Below are positions 33,601 through 43,313 of a stretch of DNA of 64,000 bases, piece after piece. The notes under the pieces are model-generated. The model was not told where the DNA came from. It saw only the letters and a program-made list of their open reading frames with translations, and did not search any database. Source of the stretch: Eurosta solidaginis (Eukaryota > Arthropoda > Insecta > Diptera > Tephritidae); NCBI RefSeq assembly GCF_040869045.1, contig NC_090322.1, positions 177,024,672-177,088,671 of the forward strand, read 5' to 3'. The number at the start of each line of letters is the position of its first letter. Within the stretch, counting starts at the first letter, position 1. A program made the position numbers and the translations under genes.

Positions 33601-36600
33601 GATGAGGTGAAAGACACTTTTTATGAACAATTAGAACGCACATACGACCGCTGCCCCCGTCATGATATAAAAGTCGTGCTTGGCGACTTTAACGCCAATG
33701 GAGGCAGCAATTCACCGCGCAGAGATGAAGAACCCGATCCCGCAATCGATGATGATGGAATATATGTCCCCCCGCCCGATTATGACGAAGTTAGAATAGC
33801 AATAACCAGATTGAAAAACAACAAGGCCGTGTGCGCTAATGGATTGCCTGCGAAGCTATTCGAATACGGCGGCGAGGAGTTTGTAAGGCGCTTGCAGCAG
33901 CTTCTTAGCAAAATATGGGCGGACGAGTGCATGCCCGACGGTTGGAATCTAAGTGTTCTTTGCCCAGCCCCAAGAAGGGGGATACTGCAAAATGCACCAA
34001 TTATCGTGGAATCAGCCGTCTTAATATCGCATATAAGTGTATTGTGGGAAAGATTGAAGCCCACCGTGAACCGGCTGATTGGACCTTATCAGTGCGGCTT
34101 CAGACCTGGTAAATCTACCATCGACCAGATTTTCGCAATGCGCCAAATCTTGGAAAAAACCCGTGAAAAGAGAATCGACACACATCACCTCTTCGTCGAC
34201 TTTAAAGCCGCCTTCGACAGCACGAAAAGGAGCTGCCTATATGCCGCTATGTCTGAATTTGGTTTCCCCGCAAAACTTATACGGCTGTGCAAAATGACGT
34301 TGAGCAACGCCATCATCAGCTCAGTGAGAATTGGGAAGGACCTCTCCGATCCGTTCGAAACTAAACGAGGTTTCAGACAGGGTTAGGGGGTCACCCTGTC
34401 TGAAACCTCGTTTAGTTTCGAACGGCGATTTCGCGATTTCTTTAATTTGATGCTGGAGTAAATTATACTAGCTGCAGAACTTAACCGCACTGGAACAATA
34501 TACTATAAAAGCGTGCAATTACTGGCATATGCTGCTGACATTGATATCATCGGCCTAAACACCCGCGCTGTTAGTTCTGCTTACTCCAAACTGGAAAAAG
34601 AAGCGGTAAAGATGGGTTTGCTGGTGAATGAGGACAAAACGAAGTTCCTGCTGTCATCCAGCAAAGAGTCAGCGCATACGCGCCTTGGCAACCACGCTAC
34701 TGTTAGCAGCCATAATTTCGAAATAGTAAAAGACTTCGTTTATTTGGGAACCAGCATCAACACTAGCAACAACATCAGCACTGAAATCCAGCGAAGAATC
34801 AATCTTGCCAATAAATGCTACATTGGACTAGGTAGGCAATTGAAAAGTAAAGTCCTCTCTCGGCGAACGAAAATCATACTCTACAAGTCACTTATCGTAC
34901 CCGTCCTGCTATATGGGGCAGAAGCATGGACCATGACAACAGCAGATGAAGCGGCTTTGGGAGTGTTCGAGAGAAAAGTTCTTCGAAAGATTTATGGACC
35001 TCTACGCGTTAGCGATGGCGAGTACCGAAGAAGATTTAATGATGAACTGTACGAGCTATACGCAGACATCAACATAGTCCAGCGAATTAAAACGCAGCGG
35101 CTGCGCTGGCTAGTCCATGTTATGCGAATGAAAGATGATGCTCCGGCCAACAAAGTGTTTCTATCGGAACCCGCCGATGGAAGCAGAGGTAGAGGGCGGC
35201 CCCCACTCCATTGGAAGGACCAGGTGGAAAACGATTTAAACTCCCTTGGTGTGACCAATTGGCGCCGGTTGACGGAGCGAAGGAGCGACTGGCGCGCCTT
35301 GTTGGACGGCCATAACCGTTTAGACGGTTAAGCGCCAATTAAGTAAGTAAGTAATTTCTTGATAAATTGGCTACAAGTCCACATTTTTTATTTTTTTATT
35401 TATTGTATAATTCAAGCGTTGCGCTTTAGGAGGGAGTTGTTAAACCATTTTTTAGGGAGAACATTACCTTGTAGCTCTGCAGGTTTGCCACTAGATATGA
35501 GAGTTTTTACCCATTGTACCAGGGGTCACCTTGGGGCAGCTCCGCCTATACACATTCTGTGCCCTTTTAGCATTGACATAGATGTGCAGACTTTGGAGGT
35601 ACAATTTTTCTCAACATGTCTTGAGAAATATCCACTGTAGGGGCATGATAATAGGGCCATGCTAGAACAGCAGGAGTTTTCGTGTATTTTTTTTTCTGTC
35701 TAGGGGTCAAGCTGCCATAAAGATATGAATCATGAACCAATGTATGAGTCGTTATCCACTATTTTTCAATAAAATTGCATGTTTTACTGTATTCTCAATC
35801 GACATGTATGCACATAAATCGTGCTAAAGCATATTATTATTCTCTCAGATGACCATTTCGTAAACCAAAATTTCGCCTTAAACAGTAACGATATGGCAAC
35901 GCTTCTGGCAAAACAACAAACATATGAAACTTCAAAAATCCCCAAATACGTCAAAAAAAAAATTGAGTGGAACTACCTTCTTTTTTGTATCATGGTCAAC
36001 ATTTCCCGCGTGTTGTGACCAACTCAAGGCGCAACAATACAAGGTGGCAGCACGGGACAGCTGATTATAAACTTTTTTTATTTGATTTGATACATGAACT
36101 TCAGGCGCAATACGATTTTGACATTGGTCCATCGAATTTACAAACACAAAGTACATGAAATTTTTATTTATATTTGTAGGTATGCCACCATGCTGCCACC
36201 TTGTATCGTTCCGCCATGGATCAACTTATATAAAGGAAGTTTTTAAAGATTCTTTATCCTCTTTAAATGTTTTTTATCTTTGTGTTTATTTTATTTTATT
36301 TATTTTATTAAATTTAGCAATGGCCTGCTAATGGTAAGAGCTGCGCGAGTTCGCGATGCACCCATTTACCCTCATCGTGGTTTACTATTGGATACTGCTC
36401 GTAATTATATACCCTTAAAGCTTATTAGTAGAACGTTGGATGCGATGGCTGCCTCAAAGATGAACGTACTTCATTGGCATGTTGTGGATAGTCAAAGTTT
36501 TCCCTTAGAGATAACTCGAGTTCCTGAAATGCAACAGTGAGTATACAAAAACACTACCACTCTCACTCCTACTTCCACTCCCACTCCCTATCTCTATTTC

Positions 36601-38199
36601 TTACACTTCCGTGACCACTACCAGTCCCCATCTTGCCTCTACTCTCACTCTCGCTCCCAATTAATCCTTGCTTAAATTTTCATTCACTGAATATGAAGGA
36701 CAACACTCCCATTTGAAGGACAACACCATATCAATTATAATTACACCAATTACCCTCAGCGGTTTATAGGGCTTAGAATATACCCGTGGCAGGTATGCCT
36801 ATTGCAAGAGGTCGATGGGTCGCCAGCGTAATGTATTTCTTCTCCAGACCAATTGTCAACCTCGCCTACCCGTGGCGAATCCTGCTTCTTTAGCAATAGA
36901 GGCTCTGGCGACCCCAAGTTCCTCATGGAACTAGGCGGTGGGGGTGTGATGGCCCTGAATGTTCAATGTGGTCATATTAAATCATTCCCGAGATGGTCGA
37001 GTTGTATCTTAATGGTACTTTTTACCAGAATGTACCGGATCTCTATCCGGTAAAGGACCCCAAAACCTTCGTGGAGTGTCTTTATCGCTACAACAGCAAC
37101 AACATACTAATTACTTGTTCTTTGCTTCCATCCCCTTCTTCTTCTTTAGATTTGGCGCTTATCGATCCGACATGGTTTATTCACGCACCGACACCAACAA
37201 TATAGTACGGTACGCACGCCTACGCGGCATACGCATAATTATCGAAATCGATGGACCATCACATGCGGGTAATGGTTGGCAATGGGGTACCTTGTCCGGA
37301 CTTGGCAATATGGCTGTGTGTCTTAATCAGCAACCATGGCGTTCCTATTGCATACAACCTCCATGTGGGCAATTAAATCCATTTAACGAAAATATGTATG
37401 GCATTATGAAAGAAATTTATGAAGACCTTGCAGAAGTGAACGCCCCCGAAGAAACAATTCATGTAGGTGGCGATGAGGTATTCATACCCTGTTGGAATAG
37501 TACAGCGGAAATAACACGACGTATGACAGAAACTGGTTTTGATTTGAGTATGCGCAGTTTTTATAAAGTTTGGTCAGAGTTCCATCAGAAGAATTTAGAT
37601 TCGTGGGACAATGTAACACAACGTCAATATCCACGAATAACAGAACCCAAATCCGTTATAATATGGTCAAGTCATTTGACCGATCCCGAGATCATAGCTG
37701 ATCACTTGCCCAAAGAACGCTATATCGTACAAACCTGGGTGGAGTCGGATAAAACATTAAATAATGATTTGTTGCTCAAAGGATATCGGATTATAGTATC
37801 AACAAAGAATGCCTGGTATTTGGATCATGGCTTTTGGGGGCGTACAAGTTTTTACAATTGGAGAACAGTTTATGATAATCGCATGGATGTACATCCCTTG
37901 GTTTTGGGTGGTGAAGTATGCATGTGGAGCGAATATGTGGATCAAAGTTCTGTTGGTAAGTTTGCATAGAAAAAAAATATAATAATTTTTTTAACCATTT
38001 ATTTTTTTTTAACTCAGAGTCTCGCATTTGGCCACGTGCTGGTGCTGCAGCCGAACGTTTGTGGGCGAATCCTAAATTGTCCAGTCTTTTGGTGCAGGCA
38101 CGTTTCTTCCGTTATCGAGATCGGCTTTTATCGCGTGGTATTAAAGCAGATGCTGTGATACCAAAGTGGTGTGTCTTGAATGAGGGCAAGTGTTTATAG
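24604..38199 (+). CDS. GH20 beta-N-acetylhexosaminidase, six exons, 593 aa
   Basis: Exons, by GT-AG junctions that all keep frame: 24604-24683, 30884-31284, 31369-31462, 36318-36536, 37150-37955, 38018-38199 (stop TAG). The spliced CDS is 1782 nt, a normal length for insect chitooligosaccharide-degrading hexosaminidases. Residues 1-24 form a signal peptide (hydrophobic core AVVLLFLVA), so the enzyme is secreted or lysosomal. Exons 2-3 encode a Cys-rich N-terminal region and the GH20b-like domain. Exon 4 opens the catalytic barrel with PHRGLLLDTARN (Arg212, substrate binding) and HWHVVDSQSFP (244-254). Exon 5 has EIDGPSHAGNGWQ and the catalytic pair in IHVGGDEV (Asp373-Glu374), then LGGEVCMWSEYVD; exon 6 has WPRAGAAAERLW. 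By family it releases terminal GlcNAc from chitooligosaccharides or N-glycans. Whether it is the Hexo1, Hexo2 or fdl orthologue I cannot tell. Intron 1 (6.2 kb) and intron 3 (4.9 kb) are filled with transposons. Confidence 0.93.
24792..25170. mobile_element. 379-bp near-palindromic MITE in hexosaminidase intron 1
   Basis: It begins CTGGGTCGATTTATTAACCG and ends with the mirror (...CAAATCGACCCAG). The inverted match continues through CGATATCGCGCCATCGAT and AAAAAAAGTTCCACTACGCATA to ATTTTTCGACCAAAACACTCCCCAAAACCCAAAAATATTT-like arms that nearly meet at a poly-A centre (24980-24990). Several open frames on both strands come from the palindrome, not from genes. Confidence 0.88.
25468..27745. repeat. 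Inverted terminal repeat pair, probably a second Penelope-like derivative
   Basis: TGCTGGCTCGAGGTCTTAAT...AAACGCAATTGTTTTTTATACC at about 25489-25531 is mirrored at about 27685-27726, and GCAGAGCTGTAAAA near 25557 is mirrored near 27617. The motif order (ggct.gaggt, aaaacgcaa.t, then an 'aagatgg' block) is that of the Penelope-like arms at 18194 and 24080. The 2 kb between the arms has no RT or GIY-YIG signal. Direct evidence is only the inverted arms; the Penelope assignment is by similarity to the neighbouring element. Confidence 0.5.
27002..27184. mobile_element. ~183-bp MITE with Gln/tRNA-like B-box word
   Basis: GAAAAGAAAGAAACATTTAC..TGGCAT at 27002 mirrors ATGCCAGTAAATTTTCCTTTCTTTTC ending 27184. 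The interior contains GTGTGATTCGCGGTTCGAATATC, with a B-box-like GGTTCGAAT, but no A box or cloverleaf. It lies between the arms of the 25468-27745 pair. Confidence 0.65.
28150..28560 (-). pseudogene. Non-LTR retrotransposon C-terminal fragment
   Basis: The minus-strand translation has LTSLKGEVLRLMKGIIT, then after a frame break RKCGL*EETIEHVLCSCPA and DFEAAIRLGNGKVPVFAR. This is the same C-terminal Cys region as the plus-strand copy at 29054-29523 but more decayed, with an in-frame stop inside the Cys motif. Confidence 0.75.
28972..29860 (-). mobile_element. Diverged gypsy-type LTR remnant, split by a LINE insertion
   Basis: GAAAGTACTTCACAATAACACTTATAC at 28980 and following is the reverse complement of the 3' part of the LTRs seen elsewhere in the window (for example near 510-530). 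After the LINE insertion (29054-29523), LTR-like sequence (TTTTATACTCTCTGTTG..., AT-rich ...GTGTGTATATGTG) resumes to about 29860. The outer borders are unclear and no internal coding region remains. Confidence 0.6.
29054..29523 (+). pseudogene. 5'-truncated LINE with 10-bp TSD (C-terminal Cys domain)
   Basis: The frame 29063-29416 contains CRLMTGILTGHCLLASHAF and the Cys motif CRKCGLEEETIEHVLCSCP, typical of the region after RNase H in R1/LOA/I-group ORF2 proteins. The 3' end is a CCTACCTACCTACC run. Perfect direct repeats TACTGACTAC flank it (29044-29053 and 29524-29533), as expected for target-primed insertion into the surrounding LTR. Confidence 0.86.
29885..30490 (+). pseudogene. Jockey/CR1-like RT C-terminal fragment in intron 1
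   Basis: Plus-strand translation across three frames and several stops reads EIKNLGVIFDTKF, SMLGFVRRNSSKFTDPYMIK, LLYTSFIRSHLAYAAFI, then NSLESRRSIHCLSF and FSNCPYLLEKIHVNVQFLRN. This is the thumb and C-terminal region of a Jockey-superfamily LINE. It has many frame breaks and no TSD that I can see, so it is an old copy. Confidence 0.75.
31548..31909. mobile_element. Two adjoining degenerate hAT-type MITE copies (CAAGGCGAAT family)
   Basis: 31548-31727 follows the 38349 copy in the same orientation (GCGAATTCAGTCCCAGGTGG, CAGCTGATTGCTTCTTCTTG, ...) and decays at its right end. 31730-31909 starts CAAGGCGAATCTATACCAGG and ends ...ACCTGGTACGGATTCGCCATG with a 50-bp inverted terminal match, meaning both its ends derive from the same MITE end. 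Both lie in hexosaminidase intron 3. Confidence 0.75.
32282..32667. repeat. Foldback element with ~150-bp arms
   Basis: The left arm 32282-32432 (ATGATAAAAAAATTTTAAGG...TTTTGGGATTTAAAACTATAAAGGT) mirrors the right arm 32511-32667 (ACCTTTATAATTTCAAATCCC...CCTTAAAATTTTTTTATCAT) with about 90% identity by eye and a ~78-bp loop. It lies in intron 3 and is non-coding. The outermost ends and any TSD are not resolved. Confidence 0.8.
32766..35350 (+). pseudogene. RTE-type non-LTR retrotransposon, near full length, defective
   Basis: After a ~480-bp leader, ATG 33250 opens an apurinic-type endonuclease (CTWNVRSLNG, AIQEMRW, VVLGDFNA) joined to RT (CGFRPGKSTIDQIFAMRQ, FVDFKAAFDS, GFRQG). The frame stops at 34386 in a 38-bp inverted duplication and resumes after the shared LMLE-stop region into 34513-35331. 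The palm motif reads AYAADIDI where the sister copy has AYADDIDI, so one catalytic Asp is lost. The C-terminus (RGRGRPP..W.DQVENDL) ends at 35331, followed by an AATTAAGTAAGTAAGTAA tail typical of RTE. The endonuclease-RT linker seems shortened. It lies in sense in hexosaminidase intron 3. Confidence 0.9.
35351..36016. other. Intronic sequence without recognised features
   Basis: This is the remainder of hexosaminidase intron 3 between the RTE tail and the MITE at 36025. It is AT-rich with a poly-T stretch near 35390; open frames under 95 codons show no domain. Confidence 0.5.
36025..36218. mobile_element. 194-bp hAT-type MITE (CATGGCGGAACGATACAAGG family)
   Basis: The right end reads ...CTGCCACCTTGTATCGTTCCGCCATG and the left end CAAGGCGCAACAATACAAGG, a 30-bp inverted repeat with a few changes. 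The flanking octamers are GACCAACT (36017-36024) and GATCAACT (36219-36226), one mismatch. A second copy in the other orientation is at 59763-59956. It sits about 100 bp before exon 4 of the hexosaminidase gene. Confidence 0.9.
36760..37100 (+). repeat. Non-coding repeat ending in (CAA)n-like tail
   Basis: Blocks CGCCTACCCGTGGCGAATC, GGCTCTGGCGACCCCAAG, TTCCTCATGGAACTAG, GAGATGGTCGAG and GTACCGGATCT.TATCCGG are shared in order with 41760-42060, and both end in TCGCTACAACAGCAACAAC. It is probably a LINE 5' region or a SINE-like repeat. It lies in hexosaminidase intron 4. Confidence 0.7.
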
Positions 38200-38348
38200 T
38201 TATTGTTATACATTTTTAATTACAAATATGGAAAAAATATACTAAATACACACATTCCTCTTAACGCTTTTTAAATTGGAACTTTGTTTTGGGCATATTC
38301 CTCGGCTGACGCTGCAGGAAAGAAAATCTTGAAAAGAAATATCTTGAG

Positions 38349-38540
38349 CAAGGCGAATTCAGTACCACGTGTTGTTATCCCAACAGCTGATTGCTTCTTC
38401 TTGATTATTTTCCATACAGCGCCGTGTACTTTAATATGTCAGTTAATCAAAATCAATTAAAATTTTCTTTTGAGTTGAATTCTTCTGCACGGCGAATTGG
38501 TTGAATTCGCTTTGCCACCACCTAGTATGGATTCGCCTTG
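38349..38540. mobile_element. 192-bp hAT-type MITE between the convergent genes, perfect TSD
   Basis: The ends are CAAGGCGAATTC and GATTCGCCTTG; inverted terminal similarity extends through ACCA..TGGT. The direct repeats ATCTTGAG at 38341-38348 and 38541-38548 are identical, giving a young-looking 8-bp target duplication. It lies 150 bp after the hexosaminidase stop and 160 bp after the EcKinase stop, so it may fall in one or both 3' UTRs. Other copies are at 9625, 31548 and 31730. Confidence 0.92.
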
Positions 38541-38658
38541 ATCTTGAGCATTTTTTGCAAGATAATAGGCCTTCGGCAAGTATGTAATGCATTTTGGTAA
38601 ATTGAGCGAAAGCTGACAGCTCTGAAGCTTCTATCTAATATATGAACATTAAATATAC

Positions 38659-38664
38659 AATAAA
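38659..38664 (+). terminator. Candidate polyadenylation signal, hexosaminidase
   Basis: AATAAA lies 460 nt after the TAG stop. It is the first canonical hexamer I see on the plus strand downstream of the gene, and would place the MITE at 38349 in the 3' UTR. A variant signal nearer the stop is possible. Confidence 0.35.
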
Positions 38665-38680
38665 TTCCACATATTTTTCT

Positions 38681-38686
38681 TTTATT
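38681..38686 (-). terminator. Candidate polyadenylation signal, EcKinase-like gene
   Basis: TTTATT on the plus strand reads AATAAA on the minus strand, 14 nt past the stop codon at 38700-38702. This would give a very short 3' UTR. It lies about 20 bp from the opposing candidate signal. Confidence 0.45.
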
Positions 38687-38699
38687 AAATTCCTTTATC

Positions 38700-41600
38700 C
38701 TATTTTGTTATGTAACTTTGATCTATGGCATGCTTAAATATTTGTGCAACACGTTCACGCTTCTTCTGCTCTTTAAATGGAGTAATATTCCAAACATCTG
38801 TGAGCTCAGCATCCTCCTTCATACTATCTAAATCGGCGATTTCATCATCATCGATCAGCGACATTGGGAGCGACTCAATACCCATGCCACAACCAAAACG
38901 TCCAAATTGGCGCATTTCATTTTTGAAAGCTTCCCAACTCAATACGTTCGAGACATCAGCGCCTAAGTCAGCAATTAATGCAGCAGCACTTTGATGGTAT
39001 TCCTATAAAAATAGTTGAGAAGTTATTAATACGGTAAAAGAGTTGTTGTTGTTTTAGCAGCGCTTCGCCCCATCCAATAGGTGCGACCGATCACAAATTG
39101 TCATCAATATTCTCTAAAGGGAGTCCAAGGAAACTTGCAGTTTCAACAGGGGTGGACCTTAATGAGAGGGGTGTTAGAGGCGTTGGTTCCACATTACAAT
39201 TAAAGAGATGGTTGGTGCCATGTGGGGACACATTGCAAGCAGGGAATACATTTTGTATGTCGGGGTTGATTCTGGACAGGTAAGAGTTTAACCTGTTACA
39301 GTATCCAGATCGAAGTTGAGCTAGAGTGTATGGCGTTTCCCTGGGGAGTATGCGTTCCTCTTCCGCAAGTTTTGGGTACTGTTCTTTGAGTACTGGATTC
39401 ACCGGGCAATTCCTGGCATAAAGGTCGGACGCCTGTTTGTGGAGGTCGCTGAGGACCTGCTTGTGCTTTTTAGTTTCATACGGCTGAGTTCTCAGGTGCC
39501 GTATTTCCTCATAATGCTTACGGAGATGACTCCTTAAGCCCCTGGGCGGTGTTGGCTCATCAATCAGATGTCTCTTGTGATGCCCAGGTTTCTGGGTATT
39601 CAACAGCAACTGTTTGGTTAGCATCTCATTTCTCTCCCTGATGGGGAGTCTTCTCGCCTCATTATGTAGGTGGTATTCTGGGGACATAAGAAGACAGCCC
39701 GTGACGGTTATGAGAGCAGTATTTTGACAGGCCTGTAGCTTCTTCCAGTGAGTAGTTTTTAGGATTGGCGACCATATAGGGGACGCGTAGCATGCAATCG
39801 GCTGGCCAATTGCTTTGTAAGTGGTAATGAGCGTTTCTTTGCCTTTTCCCCAAGTACTGCCAGCAAGAGATTTGAGGATTTTATTACGGCTCTGGATTTT
39901 CGGTACGATTGCGGCTGCATGCTCACCAAAATGTAGATCCTGATCAAACGTCACACCCAAGATTTTGGGGTGTAGGAGAGTCGGTAGCATAGTGCCATCG
40001 ACGTGGATGTTCAAAATGGTCGACATTTGGGACGTCCATGTTGTAAATAAGGTCGCGGTAATGCCAGTTGTCGGTGATAATGCCAGGTTTCGCGAGGCGA
40101 AAAAACTGGAGAGATCAGGAGGTAGCCATTTCGGTAAGAGTTCGAGTTGCTTTTTAAAATACCTTCAAAAGTTGCTCATAGTGCGCCTCCCGCAGCGCTT
40201 CACTCGTACATGAGTAAATGAAGAAAGATATATCCAAAGCGATGGAAGCGCGGCGCGCTAATTGGAAATCAATAATTATAATAGCCTCTGGTTGCTTATC
40301 TTTTGTGTAGCGAGTCAAGAAGTTCGGTGTCCAACAATCGCCATGTCCAATGGCTGCTAAAGGAGCTAGTTTTGAAATAAATAAATTATCTATTAGACAT
40401 ATGTTTGAGTTAAATGTTAAATTAATAATGCCTACAATCCGATGATACGAGCTTGATGAGATCATCATACAGCGTTTTTGGTTGCAAAAACTTTTTGACA
40501 ATTGTTTGATATTTGGAGGCAGGATACGTTTTCTCAACAGCATCTATTGCAACATTGCATGCTAAACCGAGGAATCCGATGTACCACGAACGTCTAGCCT
40601 CACTGTAATAGGTTTCCTGGTAATGGGAAATATAAAATCTTCATAAGTTTGTCGCATGAAACAAAATCATTTTTCCAGCTTACCTCTAAACTCTTTGCCG
40701 CCTTCTCGAAATTCTCTGGTTCCAAAGCACGCATTGCTAATGAGGTACCATGGAAACGGCCCAAAGTACGCATTGTTAGTAGGGCATCTTCCAATGATAT
40801 ATATTCTTGACGATTGGGTGCACCATAACCACGATTGGTGACATTCTCTAACGCGATAAAATCATTCTCGCCGTCACAAAATGTTGCATAACATTTTGGA
40901 TATTCCGTGAAGGGATTGGTGGGTTTGCGACGCGCCTGAAAAGCTTCCCACGCTGGCACAACTTTGGTGTAAAAGTTTATTTCATTGCGAAAGAAATCAG
41001 CGGAATGGAAAACTTTTCTGCGAGCAATATTATCGGGCATGCCTTTACATATTAACGGCACTTCAAGTGTGGAGCTAAAATAAAAATAACATTTTGAGTT
41101 TAAAGCAATGAGAGTAACTTACATTTTTATGACAGCATGGAACCGAGGAACGCACTATCACAGAATTATTTTCAAATACGAACACTTTTTGTTTGAACGC
41201 CCTATTTTAAAATTTATTTCAAAAACTCGCCGATACCAAAACGTCCATAAACAGTAACTCATAACTCGCAAAAACGACTTTTGTCGAAACCAACCGTTAA
41301 CTCTTCGATAGCAAATCGATAACTCGCCGATAAAAAATCGATAAATCGTCCATAATAAATCGATAACAGCCCCTAACCCGTCGACAAAAGAACAATAAGT
41401 TCTGCTTATTTTGCCCGGTATAAAGAGGTAAAAAAGTAAGACTTGCGGTAAATGAGCACAAGGCGCAGCTCTTATCATCTAGGAAAGAATCGACCCCTGC
41501 ACCTTGGCAACCACGTCACTGTTGAAGGATATAAATTGTGAAAGACTTTTATTTGGGAACCAGCATTAACAGCGAAAACAGTGTCAGCTTAGAAATCAAA

Positions 41601-43313
41601 CGGAGAACTACTCTTGCCAACAACAGAGTATGCAACTAATAAGTTGTTGTTGTGTTAACAGTGCCTCGTCCCTTCAATGGGTGTGGCCACTCACAAATTG
41701 TCAACAAAGTCCTCTAAAGGGAGTCCAGAGGGTTAGGGGGCTTAGCGCAATATAAATATTCTCCAACCCAATTATCAACCACGCCTACCCGTGGCGAATC
41801 ATGTTTCTTTATCATCCGAAGCTCTGGCGACCCCAAGTTCCTCATGGAACTAGGGGGTGGGGCGGAATGGCCTAGAAGTTTCAATGTGGTCCATTTAGAT
41901 CTTTCCCAAGATGGTCAGGCTTCTACCTTAATGGTGCTTGTTACGGGAACGTACCGGATCTATATCCGGGAAAGGACCATCAACATCGATGACAATCCCC
42001 AAACCCTTCGGTCTTTATCACTACACTGTCTTTATCACTACAACAACAGCAACAACAACTAAAAGCTTTTGACAGTCAACCACGGCACCCTGATCCAAGA
42101 CACAGAAGGCTCACACCTTCCCCCTTGTCTAAAACGATGGACCGCAAATTATCTGAATGGTCGGCAAGTTTCGGTTCAATTTTGGAACGAAATCTCAAAG
42201 CCAAGGAAAATTAAACAGAGGGTTCCACAGGTTGATGCGATATCATCGCTTCTGTTTAATTTCTTCATATCTTTCTTCCCCACCAGAAACAGTTACTATC
42301 ATTTTCTACGCCGACAATTGCACGCTAATTTCTTTGAGGCTGACAAAGTTTTATCACTACAAGCGCTGCATTTTATATCAACCTTTGACCTTGGTGGTGC
42401 CACCTTGGAGAATATTTTTATTTTCAGCTTCACCTCAACTCGATATCCAACGTCAGATAATAGCTGGAGAAATGTGCTGGATATGGATTTGAGAATTATA
42501 AATTTCACAAAATTTCTTAAAGTTTGGATAATGATCGGATAATGATGTTGAATATCAACAAAGGTTGGAGAAATGTAATTTCGATGTTTGTTGGATACTT
42601 TCGAGAATTAGAAATAAAAAATAAATAAAAATAAGTTGCGGTGTAATCCCGAGAATATTTAAGCCGAATATAGTTTCAATTTGTGTCGCGCTACTTTTTC
42701 ATTTTTACTACCGATTGGCCAATATTTGGAGTAGCACGACGCATATTGGAAGAGAGGCTCGGCCTCAATTTTCTCGGAGGAAAGTATATCGCTCAAGGAC
42801 GGGTTGCTTTTGTGAAGTAGCAGTGCTTCGCCCCATCCAATAGGTGCGACCGATCACAAATTGTCATCAATGTCCTCTAACGGCAGTCGGGGTTGGTTCT
42901 GAATAGGTAAGAGTTTAACCTGTTATAGTATCCAGATCGAAGTTGAGCTAGAGTGACGCGCGTTTCCCTAGGGAGAGTGCGCGCATGGTATTTATTTTTA
43001 TTTTCACTTGTATTTTTGGATATACGGCAATACATATTATATTTTCAGTAGATTTACTTTATTCTATTTCCAAATTCACATATAATATGATGTAGATGTA
43101 GATAACTTGACTTTATATGCGCATAATAGCTCGTACTTACCCATCACTTTTTACGCCATAAACTGTTAGTCGAAAAACTTTGCTCAAATATGAATCGCCT
43201 TTTTTGAATCCTTCACCGAATTGGTACGAAGTGTGTTTGGTACCACCCGCCTTCTGGATGATTTCATCTAAGGTTTTCTCAGTAAATTTTGTTGAAATAT
43301 CTGATAGACTCAT
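38700..43313 (-). CDS. EcKinase-like (DUF1679/CHKov) small-molecule kinase, five exons, 416 aa
   Basis: Exons on the minus strand: 43313-43141, 41074-40684, 40616-40436, 40365-40163, 39002-38700. All junctions are GT-AG and in frame; the total is 1251 nt, the usual EcKL length. Exon 1 starts MSLSDISTKFTEKTLDEII. Exon 2 has the nucleotide-binding Lys region VPLICKGMPDN (Lys68), FFRNEINFYTKVVPAW and LGRFHGTSLAMRAL. Exon 4 holds the aminoglycoside-phosphotransferase-like catalytic motif GHGDCWTPNFL (HxDxxxxN, His256-Asp258-Asn263) and IIIIDFQ (metal-binding Asp281). By family it is a soluble kinase related to choline and ecdysteroid-22 kinases, implicated in ecdysteroid inactivation and detoxification; the substrate of this member is unknown. 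An AG at about 43333 (TTATTCTTACAG) suggests a 5' UTR intron. Intron 4 contains a LINE fragment. Confidence 0.92.
39045..40160 (-). pseudogene. Jockey-like LINE C-terminal fragment in EcKinase intron 4
   Basis: The minus-strand frame 40026-39091 (311 codons) is open and extends to about 40140 without the ATG. It reads KILGVTFDQDLHFGEHAAAI (RT thumb), then LKTTHWKKLQACQNTAL and a C-terminal module RSGYCNRLNSYLSRINPDIQ ... CNVSPHGTNHLFNC (degenerate Cys motif) ending PLENIDDN. The 3' UTR near 39045-39090 includes the reverse of TTGTTGTTGTTTTAGCAGCG. It is transcribed in the same direction as the host gene. A deleted copy of its 3' part is at 42826-42985. Confidence 0.85.
41640..42065 (+). repeat. 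Non-coding repeat ending in (CAA)n-like tail, in EcKinase intron 1
   Basis: 41760-42060 matches 36760-37100 block for block (CGCCTACCCGTGGCGAATC, TCTGGCGACCCCAAG, GGATCTATATCCGG) and ends ACTACAACAACAGCAAC. The left part 41640-41740 (TTGTTGTTGTGTTAACAGTG, CACAAATTGTCAACAAAG) resembles the reversed LINE 3' end at 39045-39110. Confidence 0.65.
42066..42345 (+). pseudogene. Jockey-like RT palm fragment in EcKinase intron 1
   Basis: Translation gives VNHGTLIQDTEGSHLPPCL, LKRWTANYLNGRQVSVQFWN, IKQRVPQVDAISSLLFN (the usual VPQG..LSPLLFN), and in another frame TIIFYADNCTLIS (normally YADD). Both key motifs are mutated and a frame break separates them. It probably belongs to the same LINE family as the minus-strand piece at 39045-40160. 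Confidence 0.75.
42727..42985. repeat. SINE 3' scrap followed by a deleted LINE 3' end
   Basis: 42727-42795 (GTAGCACGACGCATATTGGAAGAG...CTCGGAGG) matches the 3' part of the SINE at 17815. 42826-42985 matches 39058-39360 in the same orientation (CGCCCCATCCAATAGGTGCG, ...TAACCTGTTATAGTATCCAG) but lacks about 120 bp. Both lie in EcKinase intron 1. Confidence 0.75.

Noticed and set aside
33250..34386. Host craniofacial-development-protein-2-like gene
   Set aside because: Such annotations usually are RTE endonuclease domains; here it continues into RT with the TAAG tail and has a second copy with TSD.
41158..41478. 106-codon minus-strand frame upstream of EcKinase exon 2
   Set aside because: It lies wholly in intron 1 with no acceptor joining it in frame and no homology; the direct exon 1 to exon 2 splice keeps frame without it.
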